Source: Lepisosteus oculatus
Lineage: Eukaryota > Chordata > Actinopteri > Semionotiformes > Lepisosteidae
Assembly: GCF_040954835.1 (NCBI RefSeq)
Contig: NC_090709.1
Coordinates: 43,718,490 to 43,782,489, forward strand
DNA: 64,000 bases
Reading direction: 5' to 3'
Shown in pieces: positions 41,287 to 51,665 of this stretch. The notes beneath the pieces are model-generated. The model was not told the origin of the DNA. It made no database searches and saw only the letters and a program-made list of their open reading frames with translations. A program made the position numbers and the translations under genes. Position 1 is the stretch's first letter. The number at the start of each line of letters is the position of its first letter.

Positions 41287-42008
41287 AACCCAAATCTTTT
41301 CAAGATAATTTGTGGTCCGCTAACACATCTTTTGAAACACTACAACAGGTAACACCCCGTGTGAAACATCATGAGCATCTGTTAAACCTCTCTACCTGCC
41401 CGTTCCTAGCAGAGACATGCCGAGGGTCTAAAGGGACATTTTGAGCCGTAGAAACATTTTATCATTCTGTACTTTCCTGTGCAGTCAGGCCAGTTCCACT
41501 TTAACTGCGCCCAACAACGGAGGTCGTTTTGAAAACTACGAGAGTAAAGGCACACTGCACGTCTGCAGAACATCACGTCCGAGTTTAAGGACAGCAACAT
41601 CAGAGATTGGAAGCTAGGGAGTTTCAGGTCTGTGTTTTTATTATAGGTTCAAAAAAATCTGAATACCTTTTCAAGAAGTATTTCAGAATCCCAGTCAAAT
41701 CCAGTACGAATGCTGCATAGATCTGCATTGTACAATTAGTATACTGTTTGTCCCTTGAATCAAACACGCCTTATGAAGCATTTCTAAAACAGGAGAGATC
41801 GTTAGGGAATGCGTCTTCCTGTAAAAATAAAATGACTTCAAGGGCACTATAAGCAGAGGTGCTCTACAGAAGAACTATAGCCAGAGATGCCAAAGAGGTC
41901 GAAATTTCACCACGTGAGAGAAGGCATCTCAGAAAACGAAGTTGCGGTCATTTCCACGCCTCATAAAACCACTAGGTCAAACAACAAGAGCTGAAGAGCC
42001 GCTGTTGA

Positions 42009-42090
42009 GAGTAACACGGCCGAGCGCTCTAAGGAGCTGGCTTAAACCTCCAGCCTCTTCAGGAGCATCTGTTGGAGTCACACTGCTACA
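42009..42090 (+). pseudogene. tRNA-Leu pseudogene (AAG-type body)
   Basis: CGGCCGAGCGCTCTAAGG, AGCTGGCTTAAACCTCCAGC, CTCTTCAGGAGCATCTG and a 3' end CACACTGCTAC follow vertebrate tRNA-Leu(AAG) along its length. The T-arm is ruined (GTTGGAGTC), so not functional. Confidence 0.6.
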
Positions 42091-42109
42091 GTGTATCGCC
42101 TTGTTAAGT

Positions 42110-42191
42110 ATCCCTTTTATTGTTGTTGCTACCTCCAGGCGATGTAAACCAGATTCAGAAAAAAAATAATTTGAACAACATTATTCCCACG
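42110..42191 (+). repeat. LTR-like fragment between two tRNA pseudogenes
   Basis: Reverse complement of part of 37936-38045, ending at the same base word (TTATTCCCACGTTT). It stops about 11 bases before the tRNA-Thr pseudogene. Gypsy-type fossil scrap. Confidence 0.5.
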
Positions 42192-42201
42192 TTTTTTCGA
42201 A

Positions 42202-42273
42202 GGTGCGGTGGCCAAGTGGTAATGCGTCAGTCTCGTAAATCGACCAACGTTTTATCAAACCCCACCCGTGCCT
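42202..42273 (+). pseudogene. tRNA-Thr (CGT) pseudogene
   Basis: GGTGCGGTGGCCAAGTGG, anticodon loop TCTCGTAAA with CGT, and an ending CCCACCCGTGCCT match tRNA-Thr(CGT). Box B is destroyed (TTTTATCAAACC) and the anticodon stem has a mismatch. Confidence 0.7.
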
Positions 42274-42605
42274 GTTTCGAAGTCTTCAAAAACACTTGCA
42301 ATGTAGGAGTCTCAATAGTAAGAGAACATAACTATCGCCAGTGATTAGTATCCGTGCATATCCTGCCTTGTTTTTTAGTCGACAAAGCTTGTCTCTCTTC
42401 ACACCCATCTTCTGAATGATCGCCTCAGCATTGGGAAGGAACGTGCGCTTGATACAGCCCCCGACTCCATGGTCTGATCACAAACAGATCGGGTGAGCTG
42501 TCAGTCCAGGTTGGAAGTAACATTCGAAAGCACTAAAAATCTGACTTAGGAACGAGAAGACCGTGTTTTTTTAAACGAGTAAACGATAAAATAATATACT
42601 GCCTG

Positions 42606-42800
42606 CAAGACTATGTCAAGTTCAAGTTCAAGTTTATTGTCATTATACTCATACACAGGTAAAAGGTATAACGAAATGCTATTTAGCTAGCTCTCGGACA
42701 TAAGTAGTACAAAGAAAAAAACACAACAACAATACAATTGTATAACAAAAGAAAGACAGAGACAACAGCCGATGTGCAAAACAACAACAGGCAGTGTGCA
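42606..42800. repeat. Dispersed repeat tail
   Basis: AAGTTCAAGTTTATTGTCAT, then CACAGGTAAAAGGTATAACG and AAATGCT match a common fish repeat end, perhaps a LINE 3' UTR. Three tandem TTCAAG units start it. Nothing coding is attached. Confidence 0.4.
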
Positions 42801-43027
42801 AAACAACAAAAAGGTAACAGGTTATGTGCAAAAACATGCATCAAAAGAATGAAATAAAGGGATAGAAATGATGGGGAGTGAGCTTTTGACATGTATGGGA
42901 GAGGTAGATTTTCAATGTGTGTTTGGGTTTTTGGTAAGAAAGAAGCAATCAGCACACATTTTTTTCAGGATAGTCGAGCAGTTTAAAACAGCAAATTCAC
43001 AGCTTCGTGTCTTTTAAGCTTTGTGTT

Positions 43028-43071
43028 TCGCTCTCCAAATAGAGGCACGGGTTCAAATCCCACTCCCGACA
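43028..43071 (+). pseudogene. tRNA-Leu 3'-half fragment
   Basis: TCGCTCTCCAAATAGAGGCA, GGGTTCAAATCCCACTCCC, GACA matches the variable arm, T-arm and 3' end of tRNA-Leu(CAA/CAG). The 5' half is missing. A 5' half of tRNA-Leu(CAA) lies at 62118-62157. Confidence 0.6.
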
Positions 43072-43079
43072 ATCAGGCG

Positions 43080-44085
43080 TTTTACCCTGTCTTTTTTACC
43101 GGCCTTACACTGTTTCAGTCTTGTTGTGCTCGCTGACAATCACAGTACGAGGAAAACGGAGAAACTGCTTAGCAAAAACATAACGGACAGAAAAAAGCTT
43201 CTTAAACACGTGAATGTGATTAGCAGCAGTAAGGTATGCATTCAAATGTTTAAGGCTGATTTATAACAGCAGCAGAAGAAAGGTGCAGCCTTTGTGAGAA
43301 TTCGCGGGTTTTTATGCTGCTTGGACTTCTTACAAGCCTATGAATTGACCCCCGTTTAATTTTCATTTTCAAACTTCAGAACCGAATAACAAAAAGGTTT
43401 CATGTGTGACAGCATTCCGTTGCAAATACCGTTTCCACGATGTATTCAGCGACGGGAATGAAATATTTAGTGCTGGCTCAAATGCGAGGAATTTCAGAAA
43501 AACCTGGAAAAGCAACGCCTGCAGTAAATGACAAATCTAAAGCGTGTAGTCAGCATGAACAGAACAACGCAATGCTCTGTAAAAACGATCTGAAGCCGCA
43601 ATTACTCTTTTATCTCGGGCAGTTCATTCCGATACGATGTTTCCGCAGAATAAATGAAATGCCGAACTCCAAACATGTTGTTGTCATTATTGTTACTCCT
43701 GCTGCTGTAGTTTTAAGCTTTAATCAGTGGGTATGTAATGTTGTAAAGGGGCTGGACTACTGTGTTCAGTCCAAATTCCACTATGTGAATTTATGCTTTT
43801 TTAATATAAGCATTAACAATACAATGCGTGCTCAAAAACCGTTACTTATTAGTTTAAGAAGCGGCAGTGTTTTGACAAACTGTGGTATTCGAACAGTAAA
43901 TGCTGAAGTGTTTAATACTCGCTTGTGAGCAGATCTCCCTCGATTTAGACAAACTCTTGTTCGGCCGATGATTTCAGATCAAAATTTAAATCAAGTGGAA
44001 AGAAAGCTGAATTACGCTGGGTACTGGGTATCACTGTTACGCCATCAGGTCATGCTAGGAGGATTGGGGGGATGAAATTGACACA
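43080..44085. other. No feature recognised
   Basis: Holds a 162-codon frame (43440-43928) of unremarkable composition without domains, splice sites or conserved neighbours; I treat it as chance. Confidence 0.35.
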
Positions 44086-44089
44086 GAGG

Positions 44090-44160
44090 GACCCAATGTG
44101 GGGGCTGAACCCACAGTTCTGAGATTAAGAGATTCTTGCTCTATGGACTGCGCCTATATA
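44090..44160 (-). pseudogene. tRNA-Lys (CTT) pseudogene
   Basis: Minus strand: GCGCAGTCCATAGAGCAAGA, ATCTCTTAATCTCAGAAC, GTGGGTTCAGCCCCCACATT. Anticodon CTT is readable, but the acceptor stem and D-arm are decayed. Confidence 0.65.
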
Positions 44161-44169
44161 ACTCTTGTG

Positions 44170-45795
44170 CTCCAGCAGTAATGTTTCTGGGTGTGGATGA
44201 ACATGACATAATAGACTGACAGCAGGAACACGTGGCCCACAGGCAGTGACAGTATCGCTATATTTGATTGCAGTATATTGTGTTGAGAGCAGCAATAACT
44301 TTCCTGCAGAGAGTTTGGAGTGCCTTTAATAAAGCTCTTTCAATCAGACAGAATAACAGGAACTGACCTAAAGTTTCGGCTGTGGATCCATCTCCACATG
44401 GGGGAAAGAGACAGTAAAATAGCGATGAAGAAACAGAAAGATTTGTGCTCGCTGCAAAGTAGGAAAGAGGTGGTCAGACACATAAAACAGCTTGGTGATA
44501 ATTTGCAGCGACAGTTTTATGTTATTTAGTACATGGATTTCTCTTCATGTTCCTTAAGATGTGTAATTTGTATGTTGGTTGTATGAGAACAGTTTCTTCT
44601 CAAGTCTTGTCAATTGACAGTGGAGAGCTAGCTGGTGCACATCTTCAAGAAGACTCTCTTTAAGGCAATTACAATTTTCTCGAACAAATCTGTGTCATAT
44701 ATTTTTTAAGTAGTTTAGCTAATGAGCAATTCATGCAATTCGTGCCATACTTTTTCGAAATGTATTCTGACATGCCAGGATCAGAGGGTCATATTTAAAG
44801 AAACTGGTGCATTAAAATTTATTGTACTTCAGGATTTTGATAGTCTGTTACATTGTCTTTCACACGGCGGTGTCAGAACTGTGAGACATTTTCATAATCG
44901 GGGGGAAGGCCGTAGCAATAAGCAGAAAGTGCAGTCACCTTTTCCCAGTGTAAGTCCGTGTTGTGGTGAGTTTTTAAAATTGGTTTGCGATTTTCTGAAA
45001 TATATTCCATACAAAAATATAATTTGGACAGTCGCTATTTGGATATTCCCTTTCAGTGAAGATGTCTACAGTATTCCAGCCGGATTAGTACTGATTGAAG
45101 AGAGCCATCTACAGGCGATAGGTGACATAACATCACAGCAGCACCATTTAAGGTGGAACGAAAAACACGCATAAGAAGCTGGTGAATAAGAAGCTACTGT
45201 AACTTCAGCCTCGTAGCAGACCCTGGGAGGCACGCTCAAAATAATCATCTTTCCCAGTACTTCAGAGTCATATTTAGATCGCTTTACTGCAATTTTATTT
45301 GATTGATGGGAGATGTGAAGCCATCGAGCCTGTACTGCGCTTTCACATTGAAACTGAAGCCATTTCTCCTGCTTTCTCTCAGTGTCCGGGCTGCAATTGC
45401 GTGTAAAGGAGGCGACTTGAAAATGAAACGTGTAATCACCTTACAGAGGGTCTTCACGACGGGGTGCGTCAGCTAGTTCTCCATTATTGTCAGTTTACTG
45501 GACTTCTGAAGAAACCTATCTACAACGAAGATACAAACTGCACAGTTTAAGGCACATGAAGAGAAATCTGTTTGCTGATTGACTCAAAAAATGTCGATAC
45601 AAATAATCTGCCAGGCTGATTTACTTGTTCGACCACCTCCCTCAGTTCCCCTTTGCTGTTAGCACAATTCTTTCAGTTTCTTTTCTTGTATTTTCCTTGC
45701 TATTTTAGTGTTCCCCATGTATAGATGGATCCACAACCGAAACCGTTTTCACCCTGTGTTTTTGCAGCGTCAGTCTGTATGAGGAGCACGACTTG
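44170..45795. other. No feature recognised
   Basis: Includes a 150-codon frame (44722-45174) with many Cys and His but no pattern I can name, and no splice or promoter evidence. Confidence 0.35.
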
Positions 45796-45796
45796 C

Positions 45797-46880
45797 ACAG
45801 CTTCAGTGGCGCAATCGGTCAGCGCGCGGTACTTATACAGCAGTGCACAGCGGAGTCATGCCGCGGTTGTGAGTTCAAGCCTCACCTAGTGTCTTTAGCT
45901 ACTGAAAGCAACTGTTAAGTTTAGATACTATCAGGAATCTGATGGAGATAAATTAACATCAAACGAAGAAGTAAAGGTTTACTTCGAGTCACAATCAAAG
46001 AAGGCTCCACAGCTGAAACGTTGTGTTTACTTCTATTTTCAGCATGGAATAAACCTATACTTTTCCATTTGCAGCCCACGCATGCTGTGATGCAGCTCCC
46101 TACTTAAATTACTATCAGCTGTGTACCTCCAGTTGACCTGTACACAAATATATGAGAGAGGTCTACTGAGACAAGAGGAGCACTTAAGATTTGATAAAGC
46201 TCTCGCATTAGATTCTGTGTTTATGTTGTTCCCCAGATTTGTTTTTAATGTTCTTTCTCTTTTGAAGTTGTTGCGTTTGTTTTTTTTTCTGATTGGTAGC
46301 TACAACGGGTCAGTTGCAACAAACTGGATGCTGAAATTTGTCAGCAGCTCTGTAGCAAACCTGTTCTCAATTGCAACAAACCTAAAATAACAGCTGCTCC
46401 CCATTAGATGTTACTAAAGTAGGAGACTAAGCAGACGAAGTGGAACAATAGATTACATTGGAACTGTCCTGAATGTAGTGGAAATAATATCGTCATTAAG
46501 TAATGAACAATTGCTTTCCAGACACTACAATTATTCACAAGGAATTTTATCAATACATATTTTATAAATAAAAGTGTAATATCTTAATAATGAAGTTTAA
46601 TGTTATCTATATCAGTAGCTGTATTACAGGTAATGCATGCACAGACTTTATTATACTATAATGAATTTTCAGGTATCCCGGGGAGAGAACTGAAATGAAG
46701 GAAATACATATTTAAAAGGGGTGTAAGTCTTAAATGTGTTCTGTCACATAGGGGTGTTAATTGAATAGATTTGTTGTAATATTATTTGACTCTACACTTG
46801 TGTTTCTCAGGAGACAGCATTAATATTGGGGATTTGTGGATACAGATAATAAGTTGTACTATACAGGCAAATGTATGGTT
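45797..46880. repeat. Inverted repeat, left arm
   Basis: Its reverse complement is found at 49146-50014 with indels. Shared words include GTAATGCATGCACAG, GATTTGTTGTAATATTAT-type runs, AAGAAGGCTCCA and the tRNA-Ile sequence. It includes a Penelope terminal segment (45990-46080) with a hammerhead-like core. A third, older copy in the direction of the right arm lies at 50870-51340. Confidence 0.7.
45800..45893 (+). tRNA. tRNA-Ile (TAT) with intron, possibly decayed
   Basis: 94 bases including an intron of about 20. AGTGGCGCAATCGGTCAGCG, CGCGGTACTTATA with TAT anticodon, intron AGCAGTGCACAGCGGAG, then ATGCCGCGG and GTGAGTTCAAGCCTCACC. The acceptor stem has two mismatches (GCTTCAG/CTAGTGT), so it may be failing. 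It sits at the outer edge of one arm of the inverted repeat. Confidence 0.75.
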
Positions 46881-47345
46881 ACCTTAATGAAAAAAACTTT
46901 TATCATTACCCTTTTCAACATTATTATTTAAGACAGTCTTTCAGAACAGTATTCTCGTATTAGTGGCTATAGTCTAATGATAATGGTGGTGAAACAGGCG
47001 AAATGTGCGGAAAGAATTTGAGATGGAACAGGAGACTCATCCAGTCGATAGAAAGCTTGGGTAGGACTGCACAAACACTGTGCCAGTGCTTAGTAGCATC
47101 ATTTAAAAATAATACGTGGTTTAACAATATCAACTGCTCTTCTGTGAGCTCAGCTCCACTACTAGTAATACATTGCCCACATTTTCAAATTAGATACATG
47201 TGTTTTCTACGTGTATGTAATTGGTACTTTTTTGTTTTAACTGATTTAAAATATAATCTTTATAAAACAGACAAAGGGTTTATGTGTCGGGCTGAAATTC
47301 ACACACAAGTAAGGAAAGATATCGCGCCCAGGAAGAAATCCAGAG

Positions 47346-47411
47346 TGGAGACGCCGGCGATTGAAAACAACCACATACAGCCTGTATGTGCTCTACCACT
47401 GAACGAAACTT
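47346..47411 (-). pseudogene. tRNA-Ala pseudogene
   Basis: Minus strand: TTCAGTGGTAGAGCACATAC, GTATGTGG, CAATCGCCGGCGTCTCCA, the pattern of tRNA-Ala with a shortened anticodon loop and decayed acceptor. Confidence 0.55.
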
Positions 47412-47489
47412 CCGACAACTACTGTATCTTTATCTGCAGCACTTTCTTTTAGGAAGAGTGAGGAGTCTACAAGCCTAGAAAATAAGACA

Positions 47490-47753
47490 ACTAAGTGAAC
47501 GACAAATTTTCACTTTTTGATTAAAGAACATAAAAAACACCTTTCTTCCAGCCAAATTCAAACCAGAGAACAAAGAGTTCCCAGCTGTTTCCACTATATT
47601 CCTCCGTTCTTACAACTGAGTTATCGAAAACACAGGAAGCCCACCTTTTGTCTTACATAAAGCACAATGTAGTGCAGCGGTCCTATTTATTTAAAACCCA
47701 GTTCGAAATCAAATCTCATTCCCATAGTCCTGTTTAGTTTGAATTTAAGCAGT
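47490..47753. repeat. AT-rich unit, partial copy 4, with decayed tRNA-Tyr
   Basis: Parallels 28040-28316, including a ruined tRNA-Tyr on the minus strand at 47543-47629 (TCGATAAC for TCGATAGC, box B lost). It ends at GAATTTAAGCAGT where the solo LTR begins. Confidence 0.6.
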
Positions 47754-49145
47754 TGTAGCAGCAATGCTTGGTAATAAGACAGAATTAAGCGTTGCTGTGC
47801 TTTCCTTAATGAGGCCCCATCTCACTCTCCATCTCTGTGGTGCAGCCACAGAGAAAGTATTCATGCAGGCTGATTTAAGATGTTTTCTTTTGATAAGGGA
47901 CAGCTCCCAAACGGGGATGCACTTAGATAAGCCTGGCTATCATGATCAATGGTCATCCATTGGCGCCTATCTGTCTAGGGAGTGCCAAATGGACATCTGG
48001 ACTGCATTCCTAAGTGTCAGGAGTATGTGACTCGTATCTCACCTTGATCAACCAATTAGAGACTGGCAGGGTGTGGTAACACCATGTGGGTCTCCAATGC
48101 CTGCCAAACTCTCAACCAATCAGAACACATCTGTGTCTTGGTCAAAAAGGGAGCGCAAGCTCAGATCAGGGCTCTCCTTGGCCATTTTCGCGCATCCTCA
48201 GAGACAATCACGTGACAAAGGCTGTTGTCTGCAAAGGGACTTGGACTTTGTTCTAAGCGCGGGGCCGAGGATCCCGTACGTACTCAGAATTCTACCAACG
48301 TGAACGCTCCGCTTGATCAACGGCAGCCCACAGTTGGACCCTCGTCGACAACCTGAATAGCTTATTCAGAAGCAGCGCTGGACCGGGAACGAACCAGCTT
48401 CTTCCTGGGCAAAAGAGTGACTTGTGAGGACTAGCCGTCACACTGCATAGAGTGCATAGTGCATAGAGACTTTCTACCAGCCAGCCGGACTGCTGGTAGA
48501 TCCCCTCGGAGCAACGACTGCCCTGTGGGCCGCAGTCAGATTCCTCCGCCCGTCCTACTCCGAGCTGCACCTCGACTGGTTGGCCAGTAGCCAGAGGACG
48601 CCGGGACAACGCCCATTGGACAACCGCTGGGACTGAGGCTGCAACAGAGCCTGTCAGCTGGTTTGGTGTTCGTGCTGGGAAATTCCAAATCCATACACAG
48701 TGGATAAGTAAACCCCATGTTCTACATTGCGTCTCGAGAATTCAGTTGTACCTCAACACAAGTTGTTATCAATTTAGTTCATGAGTAATGTATTTACTTC
48801 CGAGTTTAGAGTAACAGTGGGTAATAACACTGATTAGCGATTTGGTAACCGAACGATATATATTGACATATATTCTCTGTTGTGTATCTCTTTGTGTTTG
48901 CATCTCTTCGAGATTATATACTTTGTATATTGATAACCCTCACAGTAAGGTCTGCTGCTCGTATCTAGGCAGACTAGTATATGTTTGGTGCACAATTTAT
49001 ATGAATAAATGTATCTCGTGTATTGAACCCGTGTGTGTGCGTTGTTAATTGTTCTGACGATTGATTTTCTAAAAACCACAACGAACAACCTCGTGATTAC
49101 TGCTACAATTAATAATTGTCTCAGTAAACCCATCAAACCTCTACA
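47754..49145 (+). mobile_element. Solo LTR, family 2 (endogenous-retrovirus-like)
   Basis: Starts TGTAGCAGCAATGC and ends AAACCTCTACA, 1392 bases, matching the interrupted copy at 9725-12484 and more weakly the family-1 LTRs. No internal region, and no target duplication (GCAGT before, CTTGT after), because the left flank is the AT-rich unit and the right flank the inverted-repeat arm. Confidence 0.8.
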
Positions 49146-50014
49146 CTTGTATAGTATAATTTATTATCTGTACCCGCAAATCCCCAATATTACTGCTGTC
49201 TCCTGAGAAACACAAGTTTAGAGTCAAATCATATGAAATAATACAACAAATCTATTCAATTAACACCCAGATGTGACAGAACACTTTTAAGACTTTAAGA
49301 CCCCTTTAAATAAGTATTTCCTTAATTTCAGTTCTCTTCCCTCCATGGGATACCTGAAAATTCACTATAGCATAATAAAGGCTGTGCATGCATTACCTGT
49401 AATACAGCTACTAATAAAGATAACATTAAAGTTGATTATTAAGAAATCACGCTTTTATTAATAAAATATGTTTTGATAAAAGAAGTCTTAATAGAACCTA
49501 GGTAAATCCCTGTAGTAGTCTAACACCTACAAAAAAGAAAAAAAAACAGAACAACTTCAAAACAAAGAGAAAAAGAACATTAAAAACAAATCTGGGTAAC
49601 AACAAAAACACAGAAAAGTGAGTGCTTTTTCAAGTCTTCGGTACTCCATCGTGCTCCTCTCGCTTCAGTAGACCTCTCTCATATATTTGTGTATAGGTCT
49701 GCTGGAGGTCCATTGCTGATGGTAATTTAAGTAGGGAGCTGTGTCAGCATGTGTGGACTGCATAGGAACAAGTAAAATTTTATTCCATGCTGAAAAGAGA
49801 AGCAAACAATGTTTGAGCTTTGGAGCCTTCTTCAGGTCTGACAAGGAACAAACCTTTACTTGTTCCTTTCATGTTAATTTAGACCTGATCTCCAGCAAAT
49901 ACTTAACAGGACCTAAACTGGTCAGTTAGTTTAAATAGTTGAAAATATAGGCCACACTGCTCCAGGTGAGGCTTGAACTCAATCTCAGCATGAGTTCGAT
50001 CGCACCACTGGAGC
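49146..50014. repeat. Inverted repeat, right arm
   Basis: Reverse complement of 45800-46880. It ends with a decayed tRNA-Ile on the minus strand (49958-50014; GCTCCAGTGGTGCGATCG, GAGTTCAAGCCTCACCTGG) that has lost its anticodon arm and intron but keeps a better acceptor stem than the left copy. Confidence 0.7.
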
Positions 50015-50559
50015 TGCAGAAGTCTTTTTTTACACAGACTAATGCAATTGCAATCAGTCACGAAACAAACGAGAACTGCAGCTGTACACTTGAGACAGGA
50101 CGCTACTGTATTAATTTTGTTTAACACTCCAGTCGAACAAGCCGACATGTCACTATTGCTAAATCGTTACAAAAGACGTCAACTAATGACCAGTTTTATT
50201 TTTAACAGAACTTTACTGAAAGTTAAACTTATAAAACTACCTGAGCAAATAAATACAACAATTATTGTTCCTCTGACCTTCTCAGTATTTCTTTTTTTAA
50301 ATTAATACATTTATTTATCCACAGTGTGCCTTGTGCTTACTTTTCAGAACTCTCTCTCCTGTGTCAGTAGGAGCTTACATTTCAAGTTAAGTTCTTTAAT
50401 CAGTTCCAATATCTTCCTTTCAAAGTAGGGAAGAGCAAGCTGGCATGTTGTTTTGCCTGTGGTTATTCTTTATGACTATATCTTCTGACACCTGTGCACA
50501 ATCCTACAACATTACAAGAGAAGCACTATAACAGGAGTCATAAAAATGCAAGAAGCCAC

Positions 50560-50760
50560 TTTGAACAATCTTTCAGAATTGTAAAACAACTAACCCTTTG
50601 CTTGGCTGTCATTTGGTTTGTATACCAGTCCATCAAGAGCCAGCACCATCATCATCAGGTCATGTGCAGTCCTACACAACCTTGCGATTGACTGGGATGA
50701 GCTACCTTTTCCATCTCCATGGCATGCAGCACACTCTGGCTGTTTTAACACAGTCATTAT
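50560..50760 (+). mobile_element. Possible PIF/Harbinger transposase remnant
   Basis: The frame reads SRASTIIIRSCAVLHNLAID followed by WDELPF, resembling the C-terminal helix of Harbinger nucleases (CxVLHNI). No terminal repeats or catalytic Asp/Glu residues could be located. Weak call. Confidence 0.35.
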
Positions 50761-50869
50761 TGGACCACAGTGTACTGTCTCTTCTGTCCTGTGGCTATCA
50801 TAATCACTTTTAAGAAGCCATGTTTGTTTCTTTAACATGTGCTTGGGTGCCACCCATTTCCTTATTATC

Positions 50870-51340
50870 CCTGCTTTCCACTGAAAACCACAAATACAGA
50901 GACCCATCACAATAAAATACTTAGCAAATCTATGCAGTTGACTCCCAAATTTTATAGAACATATTAAAAGCTCCCACTCTATTTATATAACCATTTGCTC
51001 TGTTCTGTTCTCTTCACTTCCTAGCATATCTTAAAGCTCACAGCTACTAGTAATGATTGACATTAAACATAAATAGTAAATGACACTTCTGTAAATACAC
51101 ACATTAATAAACTTCATTATTAATAAATATGGTATGAATGTAAAGCAATTTTAATTAATATTCCAATACATTTCCAAGCAACGGATTATTTCCACTATAT
51201 TTGGGAGCTTTCTAATGCAATCCTGCGTTACACCGAGTACGGTGCTAAGCCATATGAAGACAGTTTAAATTAGTCCGCTACTTTAGTTACTCTGGAGTGC
51301 TGCAGTTGTTACTTTGTGTTCATTGCAATTGAGAACAGGT
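50870..51340. repeat. Third, diverged copy of the inverted-repeat arm
   Basis: Same direction as 49160-49550: ATACAGAGACCC, ACTTAGCAAATCTATGCAGT, TAAACTTCATTATTAATAAA, TTATTTCCACTATATT. Substantially more diverged than the two arms are from each other. Confidence 0.5.
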
Positions 51341-51665
51341 TAAGTTCGGCACTGCGGACTAAGCACAGCAGCAAAGTTTGTTGCAATTGGACTTAAGGTG
51401 GAGCACAAGTTTAGACGGCATCTGCGTTCTAAGCATGGGTTGAACTCCTGTTAGTATGCTACTTTCAGTTCGATGCAATTGACCCATAGAGTTTGCCCTA
51501 ATAAGATCTGAATAAAGCTTAAGCAGAGCCAACCCATTGCCTTTATAACTTCCATTAATCTCCACCCATCTTCCCTCGCTCACTTTTGATCTTTCTAAGA
51601 CAAGCATTTAACTGGAGTTCAGCCCAATGATACTGCTGAGAACCAGAGAAAATATATATATATAT

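Noticed and set aside
43440-43928. 162-codon frame
   Set aside because: No recognised motif, no splice or promoter support, ordinary composition.
44722-45174. 150-codon Cys/His-containing frame
   Set aside because: Cys and His spacing does not fit a known finger; probably chance.
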